Shown here: positions 1 through 8,497 of the stretch, one piece after another | How the letters are laid out: each line of letters opens with the position of its first letter | Position numbering within the stretch: the stretch's first letter is position 1 | DNA from: Labedella phragmitis | Lineage (GTDB): Bacteria; Actinomycetota; Actinomycetes; Actinomycetales; Microbacteriaceae | NCBI RefSeq assembly: GCF_004078635.1 | Contig: NZ_RZNB01000001.1 | Location: 868,001-932,000 of the forward strand | Reading direction: 5' to 3' | Length of the DNA: 64,000 nt | Translations under genes and position numbers: made by a program | Notes under the pieces: generated by a model | Seen by the model: only the letters and a program-made list of their open reading frames with translations | What the model was told of the DNA's origin: nothing | The model's database searches: none

Positions 1-1194
1 CCCCATCGCGGGCAGCGCGAGGAGTGCGACGGCTCCGACCACGACGACGATGGTCACGATCGGCCAGCGGGTGGCGGCGCGCACCCAGCCGCGGAAGAAG
101 CGGTTGCCGGCGGCCGGATCGTCGGTCGTGGACGCGTGGGCGAGGTTGTCGTTCGTGATCGAGCGGTACTTCTTGGCGACGACGCGCTTGCCGGCGAAGC
201 CGAGCAGGGCCGGGATGAGGGTGAGGGAGATGATGACGCCGATCCCCACGCCGACGGCGGCGGCGACGCCCATCACCGTCAGGAACGGGATGTTGGCGAC
301 GGCGAGGCCCACGAGCGCGATGATGACCGTGAGGCCCGCGAAGATGACGGCGGAGCCCGCGGTCGCGACGGACTGGGCGGTGGACTCCTCGGGGTCCATC
401 CCCCGTTTCATCTGGTCCTGATGCCTCGAGATGATGAAGAGCGCGTAGTCGATGCCGACGGCGAGGCCGAGCATGAGCGCGAGCATCGGCGTCGTCGACG
501 AGATGTCGGCGAACGCGGTCGAGACGAGGATGAGGGAGATCGTGATCCCCACGCCGAGGATGGCCGTCAGCAGCGGCATGCCGGCGGCCAGGAAGGAGCC
601 GAACGTGACGATGAGCACGACGAGTGCGACGCCGACGCCCACGAGCTCCACGAGGCTGAGTGCGGGGATGGCGTTGCTGTAGAGCTCGCCGCCGAGAGCC
701 GCCTGCGATCCCTCCGGCAGGTCGTCGGAGAGCGTCGCGGCGGCGTCGGTGACGCCGTCGATCGTCGACTGTCCGATCTCCCCGCGCTGCCCGTCGAACT
801 GGATGCGGATGATCGCGGCCTGCTCGTCCTCGGAGATCGCCCCGTCGACGTTTTCGTCGAAGGGGGAGACGGCGGAGTCGACGTCCGGGAGGTCGTCGAT
901 CTCGGTCACGGCGTCCTCGATCGCGCCCGTCACCTCGTCGTCCTCGACCGTCTTGCCGTCGGGTGCGACGACGACGATCTGCGCCGTCGCGCCGCTCACC
1001 TGGGGGAAGGTCGCGCTGAGGCTGTCGAGCGCCTCCTGCGACTCCGTGCCCGGGATCGAGAAGCTCGTCTCCGTGCCCTGCTGGAAGAGGAGGGCGGATC
1101 CGCCCGCGAGCGCGAGGATGATGATCCAGATCGCGACGACGGTCTTGCGCATGCGGAACGCCCAGCGCCCGAGCGAGTACAACAGTGAGGACAC
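1..1194 (-). CDS. MMPL family (RND-type) exporter, 3' part cut off by window edge
   Basis: The first 398 codons are present; the reading frame runs off base 1. The protein begins with a short cytoplasmic stretch and one TM helix, then a periplasmic-type domain of about 170 residues, then a block of TM helices containing GLAVGIDYALFIISRHQDQM, the Gly/Asp-Tyr proton-relay motif of MMPL/RND pumps. MMPL proteins export lipids or hydrophobic drugs across the membrane using the proton gradient. The start is GTG at 1194 because AGGAG sits 6 nt upstream. It is divergent from the TetR gene at 1303, and three tandem repeats lie between them, so it is probably repressed by that TetR. Substrate unknown. 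Confidence 0.9.
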   Translation of the reverse strand, partial: MSSLLYSLGRWAFRMRKTVVAIWIIILALAGGSALLFQQGTETSFSIPGTESQEALDSLSATFPQVSGATAQIVVVAPDGKTVEDDEVTGAIEDAVTEIDDLPDVDSAVSPFDENVDGAISEDEQAAIIRIQFDGQRGEIGQSTIDGVTDAAATLSDDLPEGSQAALGGELYSNAIPALSLVELVGVGVALVVLIVTFGSFLAAGMPLLTAILGVGITISLILVSTAFADISSTTPMLALMLGLAVGIDYALFIISRHQDQMKRGMDPEESTAQSVATAGSAVIFAGLTVIIALVGLAVANIPFLTVMGVAAAVGVGIGVIISLTLIPALLGFAGKRVVAKKYRSITNDNLAHASTTDDPAAGNRFFRGWVRAATRWPIVTIVVVVGAVALLALPAMG

Positions 1195-1226
1195 GCGGTC
1201 TCCTGAAGAAGGGATGGATAGGATTT

Positions 1227-1277
1227 CGATACACCGGCGTATCCGATACACGAATGTATTCGATACACTGGTGTATC
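1227..1277. promoter_or_regulatory. Triple 17-bp tandem operator between MMPL exporter and tetR
   Basis: CGATACAC occurs at exactly 1227, 1244 and 1261, that is three tandem 17-bp units of the form CGATACAC-N4-GTATY or close to it. The third unit extends to a perfect inverted repeat, CGATACAC-TG-GTGTATCG (1261-1278); the first has one arm mismatch and the middle one is degenerate. Such palindromes are typical TetR dimer sites. The array covers the whole divergent promoter region, so a bound TetR would be expected to control both genes. Confidence 0.8.
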
Positions 1278-1302
1278 GCAATCCCGCACAGGAAAGGCTC
1301 AG

Positions 1303-1968
1303 ATGTCCACAGACGTCGATGTGTCGCCTCCGGCCGCCGACTCGGAGCGCCGTCGCCGCACGCGTGAACGCCTCATGGACGCGGCGTTCGAGGTCTTCGC
1401 CGAGGTCGGTGTGCACACCGCCTCCGTCGAGGCCATCTGCGAACGCGCCGGCTTCTCACGCGGGGCGTTCTACTCCAACTTCGAGTCGAAAGAGGAACTC
1501 TTCTTCGCGCTCTCCGATCGCGAGGTCGACAAGACGCTCGCGCGAGCGACCGACATCGCTCGGGAGGTCTTCCCCACGAGCGCTCCGAACGGCGAGGACG
1601 TCGCGGAGGTCGTGCGCACCATGATCCAGTTCGTCAGGGGGGAGGCGAACTGGCACCGCATCGTCGCCGAGTACCGCCTGCTCGCGATGCGCAACGGCGA
1701 CATCGCGACGCGCTACCTCGACTTCACGCGTCGCCTCAACGAGCGCGTCGGCGACATGCTCGAGACCATCACCCTCGGCGCGGGGCTGCGATTCGTCGGC
1801 GACATCCGTCTCATCTCGCGCACGCTCATCGCGCTCTCGAGCGCCATCACCGAGGAGCAGATGCTCGTCGGCGAGGGCGCCACCGGTGCGGAGAGCACGG
1901 GCGACTCCCTCGACTTCGATGCGATCGTCGCCTACGTACACCTTGTCACGGAGCCGGCCGAGGACTGA
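1303..1968 (+). CDS. TetR/AcrR family transcriptional regulator
   Basis: 221 aa. The N-terminal helix-turn-helix is clear: RERLMDAAFEVFAEVG then SVEAICERAGFSRGAFYSNF, the classic TetR recognition helix. The C-terminal ligand-binding half is unassignable. An AGGAAAGG ribosome site lies 5-8 nt before the ATG. It is transcribed away from the MMPL exporter gene and its promoter carries the three 17-bp repeats, so autoregulation and control of the exporter are the likely role. The inducer is unknown. Confidence 0.93.
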   Translation: MSTDVDVSPPAADSERRRRTRERLMDAAFEVFAEVGVHTASVEAICERAGFSRGAFYSNFESKEELFFALSDREVDKTLARATDIAREVFPTSAPNGEDVAEVVRTMIQFVRGEANWHRIVAEYRLLAMRNGDIATRYLDFTRRLNERVGDMLETITLGAGLRFVGDIRLISRTLIALSSAITEEQMLVGEGATGAESTGDSLDFDAIVAYVHLVTEPAED

Positions 1969-1980
1969 TCGCGGTGTGAG

Positions 1981-3321
1981 TCAGCGCGTGCCTGCGGCGT
2001 GCGCGTGGTCGCTCGGAACGGAGCCGGCGATCTCCTGCTCCCGGCGGATCGCGACGATCGTCACGTCGTCGGGGAGGTGCTGTCTGCGTGCTTCTCCCGC
2101 CACCCAGTCAACGAGAGCGTGCGGATGCGGCGCGTCAGCGGCGAGTGCGGCGATTGCTTCGATCGCCTCGAGCGCGTCGTCATAGAGGTCGAGGACGCCG
2201 TCGCTGAACACGACGACCATGTCGCCGGTCTGCAGCCTCACCTCGCGCGTCGACCAGCCCCCGTCGAGCGCTATGCCGACCGGGAGACCGTCCGACACGA
2301 GCCGCTCCCACGATCCGTCGGCCCTCACGATGATTCCGAGACCGTGCCCGCCGTCCGAGTAGGCGAGCACTGCGGCGTCGGTCCGGAGACGTGCATGGAA
2401 GAGGGTCGCGAACACGACGGCGTCGCCGAGTTCGGTCGCGAGCATGTTCGAGGCCCGTTCGAGTGCAACCGTCGGGTCGATCTCGGTGCGAGCGCTCCGT
2501 ACGACGGCGCGGACGGTGGCCGCGATGATCCCGGCGCCCGCCCCTTTCCCCATGACGTCGCCGATCGTGAACGCGAGCCCTTCATCGGTCCGATACCAGT
2601 CGAAGAAGTCGCCGCCGATCGCTCGCGACGGCACGCACGCGCCCGCGATGCTCCACCCGCTGAGGGCGTCGAGGGGCGGGGGGAGCAGCGACTGCTGCAC
2701 GTCGGCCGCTTTCGAGAGTTCGCTCGAGGCTTCCCGCTCACGCTCCCGCACGGTCTCGAGGCGAAGCCGGGCCTGTTTCGACACTTCGTTGATGATGGCG
2801 GCGGCAATGCCGAACGACACCGCGCTGAAGGCACTGCGGATGATCTCCCTCAGGAGGATCGCTTCGTCACCGCCCAGGACGAAGGGGAGGAGGAGCACGA
2901 CGCAGACGCCGAGGAACGCATAGACGACGTAGCGTCTGCCCGCCTCCACGGCGAACCACACGACCGGGAGCACGACGAGGGACACGAAGATCGACCGGCT
3001 CTCGCCGGTGGCGAACCGCAGGACGCCGATCGCGATGAAATCCAGGGCCGGGATGATACTCAGATAGCGCGAGAGTTGAGGTCGCCTGGAGACGAGAGCG
3101 GCGAGCGCTGTCGCGACCCCGATGACGAGGAGACCGGACACGAGCCCCGGGACGCTCGTGACGACGAGGGTCGGCATGCCGATGCTCGCGATCGTCGCGA
3201 CGACGAAGATGACGGTGATGGGCGTCTGCCGCAGGAGTGCGGACGGCGAGGCGAACCACCGGTCGAGGGACCCTGTCAGTGGCGAACGGCTCACACGGGG
3301 AGAGTCAATCGTGCGTGTCAC
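1981..3321 (-). CDS. Membrane-anchored PP2C-type (SpoIIE/RsbU-like) serine phosphatase
   Basis: 446 aa. Residues about 28-200 hold roughly five to six hydrophobic helices, followed by a charged probable coiled-coil linker containing VQQSLLPPP. The rest is a PP2C/SpoIIE domain with the metal-binding motifs AIGGDFFDWY, FTIGDVMGKGAGAG and VVVFSDGVLDL. RsbU-like enzymes dephosphorylate STAS anti-sigma-factor antagonists. The start overlaps the 3' end of the upstream kinase-like gene by 17 nt, so the two are translationally coupled. The membrane half may sense a signal, but no known sensor family is recognised. Stress or envelope signalling is inferred. Confidence 0.9.
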   Translation of the reverse strand: MTRTIDSPRVSRSPLTGSLDRWFASPSALLRQTPITVIFVVATIASIGMPTLVVTSVPGLVSGLLVIGVATALAALVSRRPQLSRYLSIIPALDFIAIGVLRFATGESRSIFVSLVVLPVVWFAVEAGRRYVVYAFLGVCVVLLLPFVLGGDEAILLREIIRSAFSAVSFGIAAAIINEVSKQARLRLETVREREREASSELSKAADVQQSLLPPPLDALSGWSIAGACVPSRAIGGDFFDWYRTDEGLAFTIGDVMGKGAGAGIIAATVRAVVRSARTEIDPTVALERASNMLATELGDAVVFATLFHARLRTDAAVLAYSDGGHGLGIIVRADGSWERLVSDGLPVGIALDGGWSTREVRLQTGDMVVVFSDGVLDLYDDALEAIEAIAALAADAPHPHALVDWVAGEARRQHLPDDVTIVAIRREQEIAGSVPSDHAHAAGTR

Positions 3322-3718
3322 TGCGCCTCTTCGAGATGCTCCACTCGTTGCCGCGCTCCGAGTTGCGATAGTCGAGGGTGTCGACGAGCATCTGCACGAA
3401 CGCCAGTCCGCGCCCGCTCTCCGACAGGGGGTCAGGAAGAGAGCGGTCGTGGAGGGAGAGGTCGGCGCTGACCCCGCCGTCGTACAGGGTGGCCGTGAGG
3501 GACTCGGGAGAACAGGTCACCGTGAGATGCCATGTCACGCCACCACCGTCGTCGGCATGCTGGATGACGTTCGAGGCGAGTTCGATGACGGCCGTCTCGA
3601 ACGCCATGCGATCGGTGGGCACCACTCCGGGGTTCGACGACCAGACGCCTTCGAGGAAGCCGTGCACGTCGTCGACGTCGCCGGGAGGAGAGCTCAGCAG
3701 GAGCGAGTGCTCGGTCAT
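3305..3718 (-). CDS. RsbW-like anti-sigma factor (HATPase_c_2 serine kinase)
   Basis: 137 aa, the usual size for a stand-alone RsbW/SpoIIAB-type GHKL ATPase. Visible motifs are the N-box (ELASNVIQHADDGGG), a DGG version of the G1 box (ATLYDGGVSADL) and the G2 box (ESGRGLAFVQML). Proteins of this type bind a sigma factor or phosphorylate a STAS partner. It is first in a two-gene operon with the PP2C phosphatase that would reverse the phosphorylation. A TAGGGT -10 candidate lies about 40 nt upstream of the ATG. No STAS or sigma-factor gene is nearby, so its targets must be elsewhere. Confidence 0.88.
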   Translation of the reverse strand: MTEHSLLLSSPPGDVDDVHGFLEGVWSSNPGVVPTDRMAFETAVIELASNVIQHADDGGGVTWHLTVTCSPESLTATLYDGGVSADLSLHDRSLPDPLSESGRGLAFVQMLVDTLDYRNSERGNEWSISKRRSDTHD

Positions 3719-3850
3719 GCTTCCTCCGCCCTCGGTGAACCTGACACTCACCCTAGCCGTGAAGCCCGATGCTGTCCGCCCCCTCACGAACCCCCGTCCG
3801 GGGCGCTCTCGGGGTTCCGCAACGGGTTCCGGAGCGCCCGGCCGCCGCCG

Positions 3851-3862
3851 TACCGTTGCCGC
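3851..3862 (+). promoter_or_regulatory. Leaderless-type -10 box of the DUF2945 gene
   Basis: TACCGT (3851-3856) is followed by 6 nt and then the ATG at 3863, placing the transcription start at or within a base of the start codon. No Shine-Dalgarno sequence is present. Confidence 0.55.
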
Positions 3863-4066
3863 ATGGCACTCTCCGAAGGCGACAGGATCTCGTGGAACAC
3901 CTCGCAAGGCACGACGTACGGCACGACAGTGCGCAAGCGCGTGAGCGAGTTCGAATTCGACGGGCAGACGTTCAAGCCCACGAAGGACGACCCGTACTGG
4001 ATCGTCGAGTCGGAGAAGTCCGGCAAGCAGGCCGCTCACAAGGAGTCGTCGCTCACGAAGGAGTGA
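3863..4066 (+). CDS. DUF2945 / hypervirulence-associated (HVA1, TUDOR-like) small protein
   Basis: 67 aa, cytoplasmic, very charged. The sequence MALSEGDRISWNTSQGTTYG, followed by a conserved YWIVESEKSGKQAAHKESSLTKE tail, matches the DUF2945 family, a small SH3/TUDOR-like fold of unknown role common in actinobacteria. It appears to be translated from a leaderless mRNA. It converges on the Dps gene with a strong hairpin between them. No function can be given. Confidence 0.85.
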   Translation: MALSEGDRISWNTSQGTTYGTTVRKRVSEFEFDGQTFKPTKDDPYWIVESEKSGKQAAHKESSLTKE

Positions 4067-4080
4067 CGACACACAGATGT

Positions 4081-4125
4081 GCGGGTTCCGTCCTCCACCC
4101 CTGAGAGGCGGAGGACGGAGCCCGC
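4081..4125. terminator. Bidirectional hairpin terminator between DUF2945 and dps
   Basis: Arms of 16 bp (4081-4096 and 4110-4125) pair with a single G-T wobble around a 13-nt loop. The hairpin lies between two convergent genes. There is no T-tract, as is common in high-GC actinobacteria. Confidence 0.75.
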
Positions 4126-4142
4126 ACGCGGGTCGGCAGCCG

Positions 4143-4688
4143 CTAGCTGACGCGCGTGGCGACGCGGTTCTCCGCGCCCACCATCCACGCGTACTGCTCG
4201 AGCTTCTCGATGATGCCGTGCAGGATGTCGGCGCTCGTCGGGTCGTTCTCGTCGACGGTGTCGTGCACCTCGCGCATCGTGCCGACGACGGCCTCGAGGC
4301 GCTGGACGACGAGGTCGACGGTCTCGGCCGTGTCGATCTCGCCGTGCGGGAACTCGGGAAGCGTCGTCGTCGCCGAGACGGTGTCGCTGCGGCCGTCCGG
4401 GACGGCATGCAGCGCGCGCAGCCGCTCGGCCACCTCGTCGCTGAACTCGCGCGCCGCGTCGATGATCTCATCGAGCTGCAGGTGCAGGTCGCGGAAGTTC
4501 TTGCCGACGACGTTCCAGTGGGCCTGCTTGCCCTGGAGGTGCAGTTCGATGAGGTCGACGAGCACGGCCTGCATGCAGTCCGTGAGTTCCTTCGAGGCGA
4601 CGAAGCCCTTCTCGGCGTTCTGGCGGCGTGTCTTCTTGCCGCCGGCGTCGGCGGGAGCGGTGGTCGTGCGTTCGAGAGTGTCGGTCAT
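4143..4688 (-). CDS. dps: Dps family DNA-binding ferritin-like protein
   Basis: 181 aa. After a lysine/arginine-containing N-terminal tail (KKTRRQNAEKG), which in this family can bind DNA, comes the ferritin-like four-helix domain. The intersubunit ferroxidase signature is visible as QAHWNVVGKNFRDLHLQLDE, with His, Asp and Glu at the expected spacing. Dps dodecamers oxidise and store iron using hydrogen peroxide and protect DNA in starvation. GGAGAAGAAGG precedes the ATG. It is monocistronic, with an SDR gene 68 nt upstream on the same strand and the hairpin at 4081-4125 downstream. Confidence 0.93.
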   Translation of the reverse strand: MTDTLERTTTAPADAGGKKTRRQNAEKGFVASKELTDCMQAVLVDLIELHLQGKQAHWNVVGKNFRDLHLQLDEIIDAAREFSDEVAERLRALHAVPDGRSDTVSATTTLPEFPHGEIDTAETVDLVVQRLEAVVGTMREVHDTVDENDPTSADILHGIIEKLEQYAWMVGAENRVATRVS

Positions 4689-4756
4689 TCCTTCTTCTCC
4701 TTCGTGCCGCGACGTTCGCGGCGTCTTTCGGTGGTGGTGGTCGGTGGGACGGTGGG

Positions 4757-5557
4757 TCAGATGGTGGCGACGGATCCGGCGTCGACGCGGTAGTTCGATC
4801 CGTTCACGAACGAGGCGAGATCCGAGCAGAGGAAGGCGATGACGCTCGCGACCTCCTCCGGGCGGCCCCGACGGCCGAGCTCCAGGTACGGACGCTCCTC
4901 CTCGAGGAACGACGCGATCGCCTCGTCCACGTCGGTGCCGCGCTGCTCCGCGCGCTTCTCCATCATCGCGTCGGTCATGGGCGTGTGGATGAACGCGGGC
5001 GAGACCGCGTTGACGAGCAGTCCCTCCGACGCGTAGCTGCGGGAGAGGCCCTTAGACAGGGCGAGGATCCCGGCCTTCGCCGAGCAGTAGGGCAGCTCGT
5101 CGTCGTACGGCTGCACGGCGTCCTCGCTCGCGATGAGGACGAGTCGCCCCCACCCTCCCGAGCGGAGATCCGGAAGGAACTCGCGCACCAGCCGCACCGG
5201 TCCGAACAGGTCGGTCTCGATCGTGTCGACCCAGCCGGCGTCGTCGATCTCGTGGAAGAGGCCCTGGGCCCCGGTGACGCCGGAGGACTGGACGAGGATG
5301 TCGATCTCGCCGACGACTTTGCGGGTCTTCGTGTGCAGCGCGGCGAGCTCGTCGACGCTCGTGACGTCGGCGGCGAACGCGAAGAGTCGCCCCTCGGCTG
5401 CGTCGAGGGCCGCCGCGGCTTCGTCGAGACGTCCCTGCTCCCGGTCGGAGATCACGACGATGGCGCCCTCGGCGAGCAGGGTCTGGGCCGTGTGCCAACC
5501 GATCCCCGAGTCGCCGCCCGTCACGAGGGCGACGCGTCCGGTGATTCCGAGGTCCAT
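4757..5557 (-). CDS. Short-chain dehydrogenase/reductase (SDR)
   Basis: 266 aa. The Rossmann dinucleotide motif TGGDSGIG is near the N-terminus, and the catalytic Ser and Tyr-x3-Lys (IASED, YCSAK) are intact. An ASP at residues 36-37 after the second strand (VISDRE) suggests NAD(H) preference. The usual NNAG motif reads QSSGV, which is a deviation. The start at 5557 is chosen over an upstream in-frame ATG because AGGAG lies 5 nt before it. Substrate is not predictable. The gene lies between dps and the SMP-30/GH15 pair but has its own ribosome site and shows no overlap. Confidence 0.88.
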   Translation of the reverse strand: MDLGITGRVALVTGGDSGIGWHTAQTLLAEGAIVVISDREQGRLDEAAAALDAAEGRLFAFAADVTSVDELAALHTKTRKVVGEIDILVQSSGVTGAQGLFHEIDDAGWVDTIETDLFGPVRLVREFLPDLRSGGWGRLVLIASEDAVQPYDDELPYCSAKAGILALSKGLSRSYASEGLLVNAVSPAFIHTPMTDAMMEKRAEQRGTDVDEAIASFLEEERPYLELGRRGRPEEVASVIAFLCSDLASFVNGSNYRVDAGSVATI

Positions 5558-5682
5558 TCGACTCCTGTCCGCGGACGCCCGATGCGCCCGGATCAACCCT
5601 CCTCCGGTCGCGCCGGGATCGCAGGGGGTTGCACATCCAGGATCGACGCGTCAACCTGACGGCTCTCCTGCGCGTCTTCTTC

Positions 5683-6552
5683 TCAGCCCGCGAACGCGAA
5701 GACCGGGCGACCCGGGACGTCGACCTGCAGCGTGAAGATCCCGCCGCTGTCCGGGCTCCTCTCGAGGTCCTCCGGCGACACGTTCTCCCGGGCCGTGCCG
5801 ACGACGAGGGTGCGGAGGTCGTCGCCACCGAGCGTCACGCTCGTGACGTTGGGTGCCGGCACCTCGACGGTCCGATCGATCGAGCCGTCTGGCGCCCAGC
5901 GTACGACGACGCCCTCGCCGTAGAGGCCGTTCCAGAGGTAGCCGTCCACGTCGCGGACGATGCCGTCGGACGGGCGGCCCTCGAGGTACGGCGCGCGCTC
6001 GCCGAGAGGACCGGTGCGGGGGTACGGCGCTCGGAAGACCGTCGAGAGGTCGCTGTCCGTGAGGATCATCTCGGTGCCGTCGTCGTTCCACTCGAAGCCG
6101 TTCGTGGTGCCGAAACCGCTCGCGAGCAGCGACACCGTGCCGTCGGGGGACACGCGGTGGATCTCCGCGATCGGGCCGTCGCCGCCCTCGTTCACCCCGC
6201 CGACGATGAAGTCGCCGAACGGGTCCACCTTGCTCTCGTTCACGCGGACCGACCCGGAGGTGAGGGGCAGCACGGCGAGCTCGCGTTCGATCGCGCCCCG
6301 CTCCTCGAGGAGGAGGACGCGATTGCGGTCGCCCGCGACCACGAACCCACCCCCACGCCGCGGCTGCACGGCGGACACCGGGGGCGGGAGGTCGACGACG
6401 GTGTCAGCGGAGCCGTCGGTCGGCCCATCGATCGGGCTCACGTGGAGCCTGCCGGCAGGGATGTCCACCCAGCAGATCGCCCGCCGACCGGCGTCCCAGT
6501 AGAGGCTCTCGACGAGCTCGGCCCCGGTGGAGCGGAAGGTGCGCATGGTCAT
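5683..6552 (-). CDS. SMP-30/gluconolactonase/LRE family protein
   Basis: 289 aa six-bladed propeller of the SMP-30/gluconolactonase family. Typical elements are ESLYWDAGRRAICWVDIPAG at the start, GGFVVAGD, NESKVDPFGDFIVGG, TNGFEWNDDGTEMILTDS and the metal-site region DGYLWNGLYGEGVVVR. Members hydrolyse sugar lactones with a divalent metal. The ATG overlaps the GH15 stop as ATGA, so the two genes are co-translated. A second ATG lies two codons downstream. The pairing with a GH15 enzyme suggests a role in glucose or oligosaccharide oxidation, which is inference. Confidence 0.88.
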   Translation of the reverse strand: MTMRTFRSTGAELVESLYWDAGRRAICWVDIPAGRLHVSPIDGPTDGSADTVVDLPPPVSAVQPRRGGGFVVAGDRNRVLLLEERGAIERELAVLPLTSGSVRVNESKVDPFGDFIVGGVNEGGDGPIAEIHRVSPDGTVSLLASGFGTTNGFEWNDDGTEMILTDSDLSTVFRAPYPRTGPLGERAPYLEGRPSDGIVRDVDGYLWNGLYGEGVVVRWAPDGSIDRTVEVPAPNVTSVTLGGDDLRTLVVGTARENVSPEDLERSPDSGGIFTLQVDVPGRPVFAFAG

Positions 6553-8417
6553 CTCGTGGTCTCCTCGATCGTGATGGCGGCGTTGATGAGCGCGAGGTGG
6601 CTGAGCCCTTGCGGCAGGTTGCCCCAGAACTCGCCCGTATCCGGGTCGATCATCTCGGAGTAGAGGCCGACGTCGTTCGCGAGGGCGATCATCCGCTCCA
6701 TGAAGGCGTGCGCCTCGTCGCCGCGACCGACGCACGCGAGGGCGGAGGCGACCCAGAAGCCGCACGCCACGAAGGGGAACTCCTCGGATTCGATGCCCGT
6801 ATAGCGGTACGGCGGACCGTCCGTCCCGAGCTCCGCGAGGATCGCGTCGATGGTCGACGACATGCGCTCACCGCGGTCGAAGCCGCTCGGCGCGTGCAGG
6901 AGCACGGAGGTGTCGAGCTCGTCGCCACCCGGGTGCATCGTCCACGCCTGCCTCTCCTCGGACCAGCAGTTCTCCCACACCCACGCGTGGATGCGATCGC
7001 GCTCCGTCCGCCACCGCTCGACGCTTCCCGTGAGGCCACCCGCGTCCGCGAGGTGGACGGCGCCGTCGAGCGCTTGCCAGCAACCCATCATCGACGACGT
7101 GTGGCGGCGGAGGTCCGGGAGCTCCCACATCCCCGAGTCCGGGTGCCGCCACAGGTCGCACGTGACGTCGGCGACCTGCGCGAGGAGCCGACGGGTGGGG
7201 ACGTCGAGCACATTCCCGCCCGCGACGTGCTGGCGCGCGATGTCGATGAGGTCGCCGTACACGCCGAGCTGCAGTTGCGATCCCGCGGGGTTGCCCGACA
7301 CGACGGGTCCCATACCGCGCCACCCGGGGGCGTTGTGCTCGACGGGTGCCTCAGGGTCCTCGCCGCGGAGGTCGAAGAAGACGCGGAGGCGGGCGCCGTC
7401 GGACTTCACGGCTCGCAGGATCCAGGACAGCGCGGAATGCGTCTCCTCGCGGAGCCCGAAACGCACGAGCGCTCGCGTCGTGTACGCGAGGTCGCGCACC
7501 CACGCGAACCGGTAGTCCCAGTTCTTGCCGCCGCCGCGGCTCTCCGGGAGCGACGTCGTCACCGCCGCGGCGATCGCGCCCGTCTGGCTGTGGATGAGGA
7601 GCTTGAGCGCGAGGGCGCTGCGGTGGACGGAGTCGGCCCATGGCCCGTCGTACGCGAACGTGCGCGACCACTGCCGCCACTCCTCGATCGTGCGGTCGAC
7701 GCGGCGGACGGCCGCCCCGGGCTCCGCCACGTGGAGCGGTTCGTCGAGCGTGCCCGTGATGATCAGTGCGTGCGTCGACCCGTCCGAGGTCGTGAAGGAC
7801 CCCGTCGGCATGCCGTCACCATCCGCGCCGGCCTGCCGCCCGGGTTCCGGTCCCGTCCGGTCGTGCGGGCCATGCCCCTCACCGGAGACGGCGAGGGACG
7901 CGCCGTCGACGTGGAGCACCGTGCACGCCGCACCACCGACGTTCCCCTCCTCCGCCTCGGGGTCACGAGCTCTCGACGGGAGATCCTCGACCCATGGGGA
8001 CGCCGTCCCCAGGGCGGTCCCCGGGCGCACCGCCCATCGCATGTCGACGGTGCCCGACAACCCCTCGATCCGGCGGGAGAGTTCGGTCCACGGCAGCGGC
8101 CCCGCGATCCCGGTGACCAGGGCGTCGGTGACACGCACGGTCCCCGTGTCGGTCGTGAAGGTCGTCTCGAGCACGTTCGTCCCCCGCACGTAGCGACGGG
8201 ACGAGCGGAAGTCGCCGACCGGTCGCAACTCGACGCGGCCGCCGCCGGTCTCGTCGAGCAGCGACGCGAACACGGGAACGCCGTCGAGAGCGGGCACGCC
8301 CATCCAGTCGATCCGACCATCGGAGCGGATGAGGGCGGCCGTCCGGCCGTCGCCGATCACGGCGTAATCGCGCAGGGGGGCGTAGTCGTCCGGGTCCGGC
8401 GGCGTGCGAGGCTGCAT
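6549..8417 (-). CDS. GH15 family glycoside hydrolase (glucoamylase/trehalase-like)
   Basis: 622 aa, full length for the bacterial cytoplasmic GH15 type. The N-terminal beta-domain begins with DYAVIGDGRTAALIRSDGRI, the usual opening of this subfamily. The (alpha/alpha)6 barrel includes SRGGGKNWDYRFAWVRDLAYT, with the conserved NWDYR-W-RD signature, and a second acidic motif near IESEEFPFVACGFWVASAL. Members hydrolyse alpha-glucosidic bonds of oligosaccharides or trehalose. There is no signal peptide. A TAGGGT box ending 6 nt upstream of the ATG implies a leaderless mRNA. It is the first gene of a two-gene operon with the SMP-30 gene. Confidence 0.92.
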   Translation of the reverse strand: MQPRTPPDPDDYAPLRDYAVIGDGRTAALIRSDGRIDWMGVPALDGVPVFASLLDETGGGRVELRPVGDFRSSRRYVRGTNVLETTFTTDTGTVRVTDALVTGIAGPLPWTELSRRIEGLSGTVDMRWAVRPGTALGTASPWVEDLPSRARDPEAEEGNVGGAACTVLHVDGASLAVSGEGHGPHDRTGPEPGRQAGADGDGMPTGSFTTSDGSTHALIITGTLDEPLHVAEPGAAVRRVDRTIEEWRQWSRTFAYDGPWADSVHRSALALKLLIHSQTGAIAAAVTTSLPESRGGGKNWDYRFAWVRDLAYTTRALVRFGLREETHSALSWILRAVKSDGARLRVFFDLRGEDPEAPVEHNAPGWRGMGPVVSGNPAGSQLQLGVYGDLIDIARQHVAGGNVLDVPTRRLLAQVADVTCDLWRHPDSGMWELPDLRRHTSSMMGCWQALDGAVHLADAGGLTGSVERWRTERDRIHAWVWENCWSEERQAWTMHPGGDELDTSVLLHAPSGFDRGERMSSTIDAILAELGTDGPPYRYTGIESEEFPFVACGFWVASALACVGRGDEAHAFMERMIALANDVGLYSEMIDPDTGEFWGNLPQGLSHLALINAAITIEETTR

Positions 8418-8429
8418 CCCTTCACCCTA
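8418..8429 (-). promoter_or_regulatory. Leaderless-type -10 box of the GH15 gene
   Basis: On the minus strand TAGGGT (8429-8424) is followed by 6 nt and the ATG at 8417. The transcript is expected to begin at or next to the start codon. Confidence 0.55.
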
Positions 8430-8497
8430 GGCATGCCCCGCCGTCGCGCGCGGGGACTTGCGCCGGTCGCGGGGGAGCGGCAGTCCCGTCGACCGGC

